Of a stretch of 64,000 nt of DNA, positions 12,147 to 23,577 are shown piece after piece (the stretch's first letter is position 1; each line of letters begins with the position of its first letter). Source of the stretch: Phytophthora colocasiae (lineage: Eukaryota; Oomycota; Peronosporomycetes; Peronosporales; Peronosporaceae); assembly GCA_018806915.1 (NCBI GenBank), contig JAGKQI010000103.1, positions 1,550,001 through 1,614,000 of the forward strand, read 5' to 3'. A program made the translations under genes and the position numbers. The notes under the pieces are model-generated. The model did no database searches, was not told the DNA's origin, and saw only the letters and a list, made by a program, of their open reading frames with translations.

Positions 12147-13121
12147 CTCTCATCGATCCGTATCCAAGGAATGAGCGCGCCAGCCACCGAAATGCTTTTC
12201 CGGTAGGCAATCACATGACGACAAGGCAGCCGCATAGATACTGAGAATTCGCATGTACACCGCCAATCATCATCTCGTAATTTGTGTGGCTTATGGCCCC
12301 CTTGTACTAGTACAGCATGAAGATCCTGATCATCGCGGACGAAATTATAGACATTCACATTATCCAGAGCGAAAGCGTATTCCCTTTCCACGTGACTCGC
12401 AACATACGGGGTTGTAAATCGAAGTACATTGGCCATTTCATCGTCATAATTGGAATTCACAAACTGCCCAATTCGAGCGTGGCGATATCCATATTCATTC
12501 TCCGCACGACGGTCGAAGGCCACTAGTGCCTTAATGCATCGAGACATTGCCATTGATCCATCCACCCCATCTTTCAGCTTCCCAAAGAAGCTTTCCAAAC
12601 GATTGTTTGTATGATTGCTGAAATGCGGAAGATCTGCTCGGCGATACATAACCCAACGATCTTGGCAATCGTTCCAATTCTTTTCAAAATAGGAAAAGAA
12701 ACCAGACACACCAATCCTTTCGCATAGCCCTTTCAAAGCACCGTGTGCATACTGATAGGATGCGCTGGAATCAGCGTAAACCAATTTGTGAATGCACGCG
12801 TCAATCTGGCCCGCATCGTCGGTAGATATTTTACCGAACTCTGGCTTGGACCGCATCTCCTTAAGATATTTTATCACATGAAAATGACAAATCAATACGC
12901 GAGCTTCAGGAAAGTGCTCCTCGAGCACACGAATCTCATTCATGTCTTTATCCACAATAATCACCCGAAGCAACTTGATCTTGGTAGGATGAGACCTTTT
13001 GAAATGGCCAATGGCTTTGTCCATGTGCCAATCTCCATTCGCTTCCAAAAGAGAATGCTGCACGACAGATCCTTCACCGAATTCGTTCATACACATGAAC
13101 GTAAGCAATTGGTAATTGTAT

Positions 13122-13198
13122 CTGCAGTACACGTGATAAAAATCCTGTTAAATCCTGGAATAATCCTGGTGAAATCCTGGATGATACAACGAACGTAC
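13122..13198 (-). repeat. MULE intron 1 with CCAGGATTTCA repeats
   Basis: The 77-bp intron (GTACGT donor, CTGCAG acceptor, phase 2) splits the first catalytic block of the transposase. It carries about two copies of the same repeat as intron 2, with a few changes. Confidence 0.8.
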
Positions 13199-14297
13199 CG
13201 ATTGGTCTTATGGCTGCAATCGACGAGAAGAAGTTCACTGAAGCGACTGAAGATCCTGCGCATGTGCGCCGTAGCCAAAGAGATCACACCAGTCTCACCT
13301 ACTGCAGTTTCAGCCACAGACGAAATATTCTCCTTCCTTGTCAGCAGCGGCAAAGGCACTTGCCAGTTCACGCGCAGTGGCTTCATTATCATCACCGCCA
13401 ACTAGAGATGCCGAATGAGCACGCACTAAGTTATCCACATCGACTTGGATCACATTTTGGTCGTGCTCCAGTAAATAATCATAGATTCGGGACCGCTTAG
13501 CACCGACAGCCAGCATCCCATCCACCCGAGCACTCACCAAAGCGCTATCGACACCACGAGACGAAGGATATGTGGCAAAAGCGCGCGCAGACATGATGGT
13601 TGTGAACAAAATGCCCACTCTTCACTTCCAGCTCCTTTCTCCTGACGTTCCACTGGACCACAAATCTGAACGGGCAATTCGTTAGTCGAATGTGTTGGCG
13701 TGGTCGGCTCCCTTCGCTCCTAGACTTGCGCTTCCGCCAACCATGCGTACATATGTAGGTCCGCTGGTACGGTTCAATGTCCGGTGGAATTAGTTGTGAA
13801 GTGTCTGCACCTTTCTTCGTGCGCAACAATCGCTTGTTTCTCTCCACTCGAGACATAGTCTCTTTCACAGGCAGCACTTGTAACGTGCGCTCACAGTAGC
13901 CAGTAAAATAGCTAAGCCACGCGTCCCAACTGGCGTGATATACATCGGGCCCTTCCACTTGTACCATTACTGCACCATGTGAATCCCGCACCTCCTTTAC
14001 GGAGTCATCTGAGCCATCACTTGGTTGGTCATCATCGTCGTCATCATCGTCTGCTAATTCCTCTGCTGAAACACCACCACCAGGCGAAGCGTCCACAGAT
14101 TCATACACTAGGCGCACAGACAGCACGTATTAGCCACCTCAATCATCTAGTGTAATGTATCGCAATTGAACTGTACACGCACCATCACTAGTCCCACGTG
14201 GGGCGTCTGCTGGACTTCCGCTCCGCGTAGTCATGCCCATCTCGTTACGCCGTGGCTTCTCGTCCTCGCGGTCAAAGCTGGAATGATTCTACTTAGG

Positions 14298-14371
14298 AAA
14301 ACTACTTCGGAAATAAACGAATTTTACGTGTTCGAAAACTACTTCGGAAATAAACGAATTTTACGTGTTCG
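14298..14371 (+). repeat. 37-bp tandem duplication in MULE end
   Basis: Two perfect 37-bp copies (14298-14334, 14335-14371) lie inside the right subterminal part of the MULE, upstream of its gene. Confidence 0.9.
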
Positions 14372-14638
14372 AACTTTGAGACAGAATCCTGGATGTATAC
14401 AGGACGGAATCGTGAGTGTTTCCAGAACTATAATACTGGACTCCAACGGTTGCGAAATCGATAATGAACACTGGATGCATCGGAGCTTTTCAATTTCTAC
14501 GCTATTTATAGCCACTAATGAGTATGTGGCTCAAAAGCAAACAAATGCGTTTCATACCCGTCTTATCCATCTTTCTCATTCATTTTAGTGGTGCATATGG
14601 TTGCAATGTGTGGGGGCCAACTCGTAGCGGGTGGTCTC

Positions 14639-17012
<2,374 letters not shown>

Positions 17013-17096
17013 ACACAGCCACAATTCAGTTCTGATACTTTGAAGGCGTAATTATGAAGGATCCTTTAATTGCTCTCCCCTTGAACAACCTCAGCT

Positions 17097-18387
17097 TTAT
17101 TCTGTCTTCTGCCGCTTGAGCCCTTCAAAGAAGTTCTGGATGTCCTCCTTCCGCACCGTTTTGCCTGCTGTTGCGAAGCCTGAAAGGTACTGCTGGAGGT
17201 TGTTCTTCATGAGGCTGTAGCCCATAGCAACTTCCACTTGCTGTTCGTGTGTCAACTTGTTAGCAAACGCTCGCTGGGCAATCTCTTCGTCCGAAGCAGT
17301 TTTCTTCTCCCTCGCGCTGGCTTCGTACACGTGCAGCGAGTCTTCAGGGTCCAGAAGGAACGCAATACCATGCTTCTCGAACAGTGCCACACACGCAGAG
17401 CATTGGCACAGGTCGTTTCGCCAGTCACTCGACCAGAACGTCGGTCGAAGCGTCGACCCTTCTTCTTCCAGTTGCTTCTGCTTGGGTTTAAGCACACACT
17501 CACTCGATTCTGCAGTGTCATCAACAGTCTCCTCTACTTTCTCCATGTCACTATTCACCGTGTAAGCCATGAGGAACGGGTGCTTCTTCATGCACTCGAG
17601 GCAAATCAACTCGTCGAAGCTTTCAGGAGACACCGTATCCTCATTGTTAGCATCAGCATCAGTTGCACTGTCAGCAGAGGCCTCCTGGTCTGTCTTCGCC
17701 GAAACCGGTTTTTCTTCCACATCTTTGGAAATGTGCTCCTCGTGCAACCAGTCCTCGCAAATGATGCACTGCACCATGATCTCTGTGGTTATCCTCTCCG
17801 GATCGGGATACGGTCGGTGGCAGTTGCAGTACAGTCCACCATAGTTCTGCGAGTACGTGTTGCTTGAGTTCGTCGGTGCCTTATCTGTCTCCAACTTGCA
17901 CGGGTTATCTGCAACACCCAGCAACGAATTAGCACACACTTTATCACCGACAAATACAAACAAAATATCACCTACTTGTTGGGAACTTTGCATTGCCGCA
18001 GTCGCAACGGAACGCTCGTTTAGTATAAAGCTCTACTAATTCGTGGTCTTGGTGACAATTGTAAGTACACGCGAGACATACACCTGCGCGGGTCTCAGGT
18101 TTCTCCTTCGAGTCAGGAGTGCAGGTCAAGCAGGCGTACACTGCCTGCCGCATGTAGCCCATTGGGTAGCTGCAGTGCGTATCACTGGCGTCGCCCAGTA
18201 CAGCATCCGCCGTCTCCGTCATGTGTTCGTTATGCTTCAGAACTTCCGATAGAGTTACCACCTCTTCGTCATCTTCCTGGACAGTCGACTGTTGCATTTC
18301 CTCTTCACGTTCACGCTTGTTACCGGTCACTTGGGCTGGTGTAGACGCAGCGGCAGCCGTCGTAGCATTAGTGTCGTCGAGTCCCAT
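17097..18387 (-). CDS. UBR7: UBR7-like E3 ubiquitin ligase
   Basis: Two exons, 18387-17976 and 17908-17097, joined in phase 1 by a 67-bp intron, give about 407 residues. After an acidic, low-complexity N-terminus comes a UBR-box zinc finger (CSYPMGYMRQAVYACLTC ... GVCLACTYNCHQDHELVELY ... FRCDCGNAKF). It is followed by CKLETDKAPTNSSNTYSQNY and a PHD-type finger (GLYCNCHRPYPDPE ... MVQCIICEDWLHEEHI ... ICLECMKKHPFL). The UBR box plus PHD order is specific to UBR7, described as a ubiquitin ligase acting on chromatin. A C-terminal cysteine cluster (CQCSACVALFEKHGI) is also kept. The gene is divergent from the LYAR-like gene, with only 133 bp between starts. Confidence 0.88.
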
Positions 18388-18520
18388 TTTGGATCAGTTA
18401 GCGCCAAAAAAATAGCGACGACTATAGACTAAAGACTAATTTAATGAGGACTATAGACTAAATACTATTTGGTCTTTATTGACAACCAGTGAAAGGCATA
18501 GTCGAAGTTGCTGGTTGAAA
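18388..18520. promoter_or_regulatory. divergent promoter UBR7/LYAR
   Basis: This 133-bp region between two divergent start codons must hold both promoters. It contains a near-tandem repeat of GACTATAGACTAAA (about 18419 and 18449). Confidence 0.5.
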
Positions 18521-19270
18521 ATGGTCTTCTTTGTGTGTGAAGGTTGCAATGAGACACTGAAGAAGAACAAGGTGGACGCGCATGCCGGACGTTGCCGCAA
18601 CTGCTGGGCTGTGAGCTGTGTGGACTGTAGTGTCGTGTTCGAAGGAAACGATTATGCGGCACACACGAGTTGTATTTCAGAGGCTGAGAAGTACGAGAAG
18701 AGTTTATTCCAGGGCGACAAGAACAAGAGCAAGAGCGGCAAGAAACAGACACCACAGGAGCGATGGATGGATGCTGTGCAGTCTGCTACTTGTCCTGAGG
18801 ATCGCAAGGTGCAGGGCGTACTTACGCGCATTGCAGGTTATGACAATGTGCCCCGGAAGAAAAACAAGTTTGTTAACTTTGTAACCAACAGCTTAGCGTT
18901 GCGTGATACGACGCTCGTGGAGAAGGCTTGGAACATTTACGAGACAGCTTTTAAGGCTTCGGCTCCTGAGACCAGTGAGGCCTCTGCTCCAGTGGAAGAG
19001 TCCGCCAGTAAGAAGCGGTCTGCAGAGCCGGAGATTGAGGGTGTCGTGAAGAAGAGCAAGACAGAAGATAAACCGATCAAGTGGAACAAGCTGATTAAGA
19101 CGGTTTTGAAGAGCGCGGGAAAGGAATTGGAGATGGATGCTCTTCGTGATCAGGTGGTGAAGCAGATCCAGAACTCGGGAAAGAGCGAGAAGCAGCTCAA
19201 GAAAGAGTTCAAGGCAGTCATCAAAGAGAGCGACAAGTTTACGGTTGTCGAGGTCGTGCGTCTGAAATGA
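18521..19270 (+). CDS. LYAR-type C2HC zinc-finger nucleolar protein
   Basis: The intronless frame from ATG 18521 gives 249 residues. The N-terminus MVFFVCEGCNETLKKNKV...H..RCRNC...SCVDC...F.GNDY..H..C carries the two LYAR-type C2HC fingers. It is followed by the SEAEKYEKSLFQG block and a lysine-rich tail with KWNKLIKTVLKSAGKELEM and FTVVEVVRLK at the end. LYAR proteins are nucleolar factors linked to rRNA processing and growth. The in-frame codons upstream of 18521 are not conserved in the family. The 3' third of this gene and about 135 bp beyond it are duplicated at 46948-47275, and a piece just before that at about 40242-40315. Confidence 0.88.
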   Translation: MVFFVCEGCNETLKKNKVDAHAGRCRNCWAVSCVDCSVVFEGNDYAAHTSCISEAEKYEKSLFQGDKNKSKSGKKQTPQERWMDAVQSATCPEDRKVQGVLTRIAGYDNVPRKKNKFVNFVTNSLALRDTTLVEKAWNIYETAFKASAPETSEASAPVEESASKKRSAEPEIEGVVKKSKTEDKPIKWNKLIKTVLKSAGKELEMDALRDQVVKQIQNSGKSEKQLKKEFKAVIKESDKFTVVEVVRLK

Positions 19271-19862
19271 GGCAATTCAGACTGATAGACGATGCATGCT
19301 GGTTGCTAGATACACTAACGGTAAGGTTAAACCTTACATGAACACGCTTCATTTTTGGTGCAATACATGTACAATGACTCATTGTCAATAAGGAAGCCGG
19401 TGTGTATCAATTCAAGTTCTACCGTTCCGTGTTTATGTAGTGCTATTGTTAACGTGCCAGCGTTTGGTCACCAGACTGAAGATGCAGTAGGTTGGCTGGG
19501 TAGGAAATTGAAGTTGATTAACTGGTTCCTGGTTGCTACTACACTTTTGATTGTGTAGGTTGGCTGGGTAGTGTTTGTTACGTCCGTTGAGTCAAGTTCG
19601 TGTCTCCCCTACAACTTCTGCTGAGTGGATCTACCGCCGCCGGCACAGCAACTTTCCAGCTCTCATGTGAAATACGATACTGTTTCTTTGGCGATAAGCC
19701 TCATCGCATGGTCCAGAGCATCACACAATCGAGCTCGACGTATTATGCTGCATGCACGGCGTGCACGTACAGTGTACTACACCGGTGTACACACAGGATT
19801 ACGGCGTCACTCAACCTGAGCCTAACGAGTCATCATGAGTCTCGAGCAAGGCAGTAAGTATA

Positions 19863-19881
19863 GCTCATTTCGAAATCAACT
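19863..19881 (+). promoter_or_regulatory. oomycete Inr-like motif, effector 1
   Basis: GCTCATTTCGAAATCAACT fits the oomycete initiator pattern (GCTCATT followed by pyrimidines and an A/T-rich block). It lies 43 bp before the ATG of the effector at 19906. Confidence 0.65.
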
Positions 19882-19905
19882 GGCTACGGATCACTGGAAT
19901 CTACG

Positions 19906-20790
19906 ATGCGTCCTTCCCTCTTCCTCACCCTTCTCCTCGCTACATTCGTCGCAAGCTGCATTGGCTTCTCCAGCGCTGAAACCGTTGCTGTTGGAGCTCG
20001 TCGCCTTCGCCAGCCAGTCGAAGTTGAAGAAGAGCGAGGAATTGGCGATGCCCTTGCTGGAGCTGTCACGGGCATGAAGTCGAAGGTGGCGCCCAATTCG
20101 GGCAAGTTGGCCGAGGGCTTGAAATCGACAGCGCAGTTCAGTGATGACCAGATCAACAAGTTTGTCAAGATCTTGACAAACCCGGAAAAGGCAAGGAAGT
20201 CTTTATTCGTCGGTGATGACGAAGTCGCCCGAATGTCGACCATCATCAAGCAAGCAAACGCGGAGGCTGGTGTCGCAGACGACCAGGTGGCCTCGTTAGC
20301 AAGGGTCTTCGCTGCTGCGCAGAAGAGTGCTAAGGCGACTGATGACCAGGTCATCGCCATCGCTAAAATGATGGCTAACTCGAAGAAGGTGGAGGGCGCA
20401 GCAAAAGCGTCCGATGATGAGGTGCGTAAGGTGTCGGAAATGTTCAAGATTGCAACTGGCCGAGCAAAGGGTGCCTCCAAGTACACCGACGATGAGGTGG
20501 CTAAGCTCTCCAAGGCCCTGGCTGAGGCACAGAAGGGGGCCGGTCTCACTGACAACCAGGTGGCCAAGTTGGTCAAACTGTTCACTGAAGGGAAGCAGCT
20601 CAGTAACAATAAACTCGTAAAGTTGGCAAAGCACCTCCTCCCGGTGGCTACGAAGGACAAGAAGTCGTGGAGCACCCTCAAGAAGGTTATCGTGGCCACA
20701 ATGGGTGTTTCCGCTGGTGGAGCACTCATTTACGCGGTGGTCAAGCTGACGTCGAGTCCAGCTACCACTGCTCCATCTGCTGCGGCCTAG
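19906..20790 (+). CDS. RxLR effector, DD[E/Q]V-repeat family, copy 1
   Basis: This is an intronless 294-residue secreted protein. A signal peptide covers residues 1-24 (MRPSLFLTLLLATFVASCIG...). RRLR is at 32-35 and EEER at 41-44, the standard RxLR-dEER host-targeting layout of Phytophthora effectors. The body (about 70-240) holds seven modules of 21-25 residues, each opening with [S/T/A/G]D[D/N][E/Q][V/I] and reading as amphipathic helices with conserved hydrophobic positions (for example TDDEVAKLSKALAEAQKGA). The last part has VATKDKKSWSTLKK and a hydrophobic segment with GG-ALIYAVV that may be a membrane tail, then a short Ser/Thr/Ala end. No known WY or LWY motif is seen. Paralogues lie further right in the window. 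The target and host activity cannot be read from the sequence. Confidence 0.88.
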   Translation: MRPSLFLTLLLATFVASCIGFSSAETVAVGARRLRQPVEVEEERGIGDALAGAVTGMKSKVAPNSGKLAEGLKSTAQFSDDQINKFVKILTNPEKARKSLFVGDDEVARMSTIIKQANAEAGVADDQVASLARVFAAAQKSAKATDDQVIAIAKMMANSKKVEGAAKASDDEVRKVSEMFKIATGRAKGASKYTDDEVAKLSKALAEAQKGAGLTDNQVAKLVKLFTEGKQLSNNKLVKLAKHLLPVATKDKKSWSTLKKVIVATMGVSAGGALIYAVVKLTSSPATTAPSAAA

Positions 20791-20830
20791 ATCTTTGGAC
20801 TTATCTTTCAATGATAAATTCATTTTCATT

Positions 20831-21132
20831 TTACTTTTCTACTTTGTGACAAACGCCGAAAGTGCAGCTGAGTATTAAGTTTATTGCATGTGCTTCCACA
20901 GCCCTTGCACGAACATGCATTTTCTCCTCCACTAGTTTGTGTGTGTATTTTTTCATTAGTAAATGCATGTCCTTGAGGTGTAAAAGTTGCTGTTCCTTCT
21001 CGTTCTTCCCCACCAGCGCCGTCGCTGCTTGTTGAATGTTACGAGCCTGTCTGCTCTCGTTGTCTGATAGCTTGGTGAGCTATTCCACTTCAGTTTGGAG
21101 CTTGGGAATTTCCAAAATGTACTTGTCAAAAT
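20831..21132 (-). pseudogene. coiled-coil protein fragment, broken
   Basis: On the minus strand the frame reads HFDKYILEIPKLQTEVE, an in-frame TAG at about 21081, then LTKLSDNESRQARNIQQAAT and KEQQLLHLKDMHLLMKKYTH to a stop at 20831. The heptad-like spacing suggests a coiled coil. It looks like the 3' part of a larger gene or transposon ORF; I do not recognise the family. Confidence 0.45.
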
Positions 21133-21165
21133 GCTGCCAAAAAGCAGCAACCAGGATATGACATA

Positions 21166-21221
21166 CAAGACGGTCCGCGAAACGCAGTAATATATGTAAA
21201 CGCGTTTCGCGAGCCGTCTTG
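21166..21221. repeat. hairpin with 20-bp arms
   Basis: Arms 21166-21185 and 21202-21221 pair at 18 of 20 positions around a 16-nt loop. The arms are GC-rich (CGCGAAACGC), unlike the surroundings. Confidence 0.8.
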
Positions 21222-21418
21222 CCACAGAAGTGGGCTCATCTTTTGCATGCGTCGGGTTATCTCTCATTCTCTACGTTTCTCTCTTCTCTCGGCAGAGCAA
21301 CCTGGAAATAACCGGTTAATGAACTTCAATTTCCTTGTCAAAACGCTGCACAAAAGTGCATGAATCAGCTATGTTCGATCCAAAAGGGTATGTAAGCAAT
21401 ACTGGTTAGAGTTGGAAG

Positions 21419-21488
21419 AGTATCGGATATAAGTATTGGGTTAGCAAATAACTCGGTTAAAAGTAACCCAATACTTATATCCGATACT
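21419..21488. repeat. perfect 25-bp inverted repeat
   Basis: Arms 21419-21443 and 21464-21488 are perfect inverted copies separated by 20 bp. This could be a foldback/MITE end pair, or it could give a strong RNA hairpin if transcribed. No coding sequence overlaps. Confidence 0.9.
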
Positions 21489-21863
21489 ACAGAAAACAAC
21501 AAGATTGTCCTATGGACTGCAAGGTGTAGGACGTTCTTATGCCAATTGAAGAGAAGAAGAACTTCGTTTCTTACAGTTTAGCGCTTGTGGTCTACGAGCT
21601 GGGGATACATTGCGAGACAACCGTTAACCCTTTCAAAATCTGCCGGGCCGGAGCGAACTAGTCAGTTGATTGGTAGAAAACCGAGGACGTGGAATTGGGG
21701 TAGCGATCACCACGACTAAGAGGTCCGCTGCAGACCTGTAAATTCAGTAGTACTGTAAAGGACTCAATAGTTTGATGCTTGGATGGTGCACTTCTAGCCG
21801 CACATTTCGAATTCAATCGTACATTTGCTACCTTCCCGCAATACTTGCCTCCTACACGCGACC

Positions 21864-22560
21864 ATGGAGATATCTGCGCTCCTCAACGACGAACACGACG
21901 CTGAATGGGAGTTTGAGGACTCTGACGACGAAGACTTGATCGAACCGACGACTGCTGAAGAGGAGGTGTCTACTGAGTCGGACGAAGAGAGGAGCAACCA
22001 CCGGCGGAGTCAAATTGAAGTCGGTACAATCCCTATGTAGACGGTCTCATCCAAGAGAGCGGGCTTCATATTGTAGAAGTCCAACTAGCCTACAAAGAAC
22101 GAAAAGAGCTGGGGTTGTTCTCTCTCTCTCTTCTTTACTTGCGAATTCGGAGACGCTCTTCTCTGCTGGACGAATGCAATGCTCAAAGACAAAGGAAAGG
22201 AGAGGCTTCGGTGTTTGAGCTGGATGCGTACATCGGAATGGAAATTGCCATGAGCATTATCCCACTCACAGAAATGAAGGAGTTGTGGTCTCAGAAACAA
22301 TTCTTAGGGCAGTCCGACTTTCCTGACACCATGGCTAGAAATAGATCTGAAAGTATCCGTGCCCGGTGTCAGGTTCACTCGCCAGGAAGCGTGCCTGCAC
22401 AGTCCGAGAGCTGGATCTACTTTGGCACAATCGCCGTTTGATGGCGTATATTCAGCAGAAGTTTGCTGCCATTGCAGTACTCGTCGGTGCTGTGAAAATA
22501 CCGTACGCACGAAAGCTCGATCTGGGGCTAGAACGTATATGCCGTCGAAACCTGGTAAGT
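21864..22560 (+). pseudogene. piggyBac transposase remnant
   Basis: It starts MEISALLNDEHDAEWEFEDS, the acidic N-terminus typical of piggyBac transposases. After a frame break comes DAYIGMEIAMSIIPLTEMKE and LWSQKQFLGQSDFPDTMARN, which matches the start of the DDD domain (one-helix bundle and the PRNR-like block). Another break leads to a short piece ending near 22560. The catalytic aspartates are missing, so it is dead. Confidence 0.65.
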
Positions 22561-22574
22561 ATGGTGTGAGATTT

Positions 22575-22880
22575 TTACCGTAGATGTAGATGAATTGCGT
22601 AAATGTGATACCTCATAGTGTCGTCCAAGTGAGTTATTTGCTTCAGGACACACAGAGGAAACTCAATATCCCTTGTCTTGCATAGATATCCATGCTTCTT
22701 GTAGAAATAATGCTGATGTAACGCCTTCACGATCCTGCGGGGCCTGAGGTTCTTGCTCTTGTACCTCAGCATCCGCAGAGCGCTTCCGATGATGTCTCTT
22801 CCATACAGAGTCCATTCACTGGGCGCATCACCGCAGTATCTGCATGGCTGAGGAGGTTGGGAGGGCGCGCTGTTGCTCAT
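22575..22880 (-). CDS. unknown small ORF inside piggyBac
   Basis: A 101-residue minus-strand frame starts at MSNSAPSQPP. It has CRYCGDAP, a C-x2-C pair, then a basic middle (RYKSKNLRPRRIV) and a His/Tyr-rich stretch. It lies convergent to the transposase remnant and inside the TTAA-bounded element. I do not recognise it. It may be the element's second gene or chance. Confidence 0.3.
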   Translation of the reverse strand: MSNSAPSQPPQPCRYCGDAPSEWTLYGRDIIGSALRMLRYKSKNLRPRRIVKALHQHYFYKKHGYLCKTRDIEFPLCVLKQITHLDDTMRYHIYAIHLHLR

Positions 22881-23064
22881 TCGTGTTTGTTTGAAATTTG
22901 AAATTTGATGCTGTACCGTGAAATACACCACGGTCAAATGTGAGCTCCACGTTGCCTAAATCTGAACTCGGATAGGCTAATTTATTGCTAATACTACAAA
23001 TCCATTGGTCAAATAATAGGTCCGGAGCGGACCCGCAATTTTTTTCTGGTAGTAAAAGGGTTAA

Positions 23065-23577
23065 GGTTTCGGCCCCGATGAATCTTAGAAGAAGCAGTCT
23101 GCAGCGTCAAATGGAAAAGGTTCGTTCAAGCCGGCTCTGATGACTCATCAGCGATGAGGGCCTCTGAAAGACCGAGCACTGTGTTAAATACGATCAGAAT
23201 CTTTATGTACAGTGCTGGCACCGCAAATCATCGCTTCTTCATTGCAACTACCGGTAAACTGAAATGTACTCTTCCGAAGGATCAGGTTGATTACCAGAAT
23301 CAATTCCTGGGATTAAGGGGGTGTAATCCTACATGTACATGATGATCAATGTCAATTGAGACTCGGTCGTTGTCAAACGCCAATGTCAAGCACATTTCGC
23401 TAGATGAATGGCCCGGTTTTTTGTTTGATACAGCTCGCTGAAGGCTTTAGATTTTGATTTCGTTTGATTGGGAGGTGTTTTTAATGTGTCGAACCCTAAA
23501 TTAGGTACCCGTATCACCCCCCCCCCCCCCCCGCATCAATAGCAAAATTCCGCTGTCAGCTCTCGATCAACGCAACA
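23065..23577. other. intergenic with C16 run
   Basis: No gene is seen. A run of 16 C residues at 23517-23532 lies shortly before the MULE remnant. Confidence 0.6.

Larger units (their letters stand above)
10371..14126 (-). pseudogene. MULE transposase fused to Ulp1-like protease
   Basis: This is a single minus-strand gene with introns 13198-13122 and 12146-12058. The N-terminus has an acidic run and a zinc-binding/FAR1-like region ending in HFVHNHHV. The MULE DDE core starts at LLVDCSHKTNR|YNYQLLT across intron 1, continues through VIIVDKDMNEI and LICHFHVIKYL, and reaches NNRLESFFGKLK. A SWIM zinc finger follows (CTCEFSVSMRLPCRH, C-x-C-x9-C-x-H, about 12260-12215). After intron 2 come a charged linker and a C48/Ulp1 cysteine protease domain with its His (NAHWCCIVV), Asp (IYFYDPLG) and Cys (DSFSCGVYVCW). 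Such Ulp1 fusions are known for some plant MULEs (Kaonashi). A dinucleotide slip in a GC run near 13590 and a second shift near 13330 break the N-terminal frame, so this copy is probably not functional. Confidence 0.8.
9962..14454. mobile_element. complete MULE transposon with TIRs
   Basis: The element is bounded by a 9-bp direct repeat AAATCGATA at 9953-9961 and 14455-14463, the size expected of Mutator-like elements. Inside are imperfect terminal inverted repeats. The left end starts GGCAGACGTTGGAGTCC and the right end, read inwards, starts CGCAACCGTTGGAGTCC; the two share 26 bp of uninterrupted identity around GTTGGAGTCCAGTATTATAG. Similarity continues weakly for several tens of bases. One minus-strand gene fills the body. 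Subterminal regions also carry AGGATTAATCCTG-type motifs related to the repeats in the introns. Confidence 0.85.
21628..23060. mobile_element. piggyBac element, internally deleted
   Basis: The segment is flanked by TTAA on both sides (21624-21627 and 23061-23064), starts CCCTTT and ends AAAGGG, as piggyBac elements do. Subterminal CCGGAGCG-type motifs occur at both ends. The body of 1433 bp is shorter than a full piggyBac and holds only pieces of the transposase. Confidence 0.75.

Noticed and set aside
19884..20829. Long antisense frames over the effector genes (also at 38590-39343, 58272-58919 and 63296-63883)
   Set aside because: They occur opposite every copy because of the biased codon content of the repeats, and they have no start context or domain.
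23517..23532. Poly-C run as a functional site
   Set aside because: A homopolymer with no structural partner; it may be an assembly or replication slippage site.
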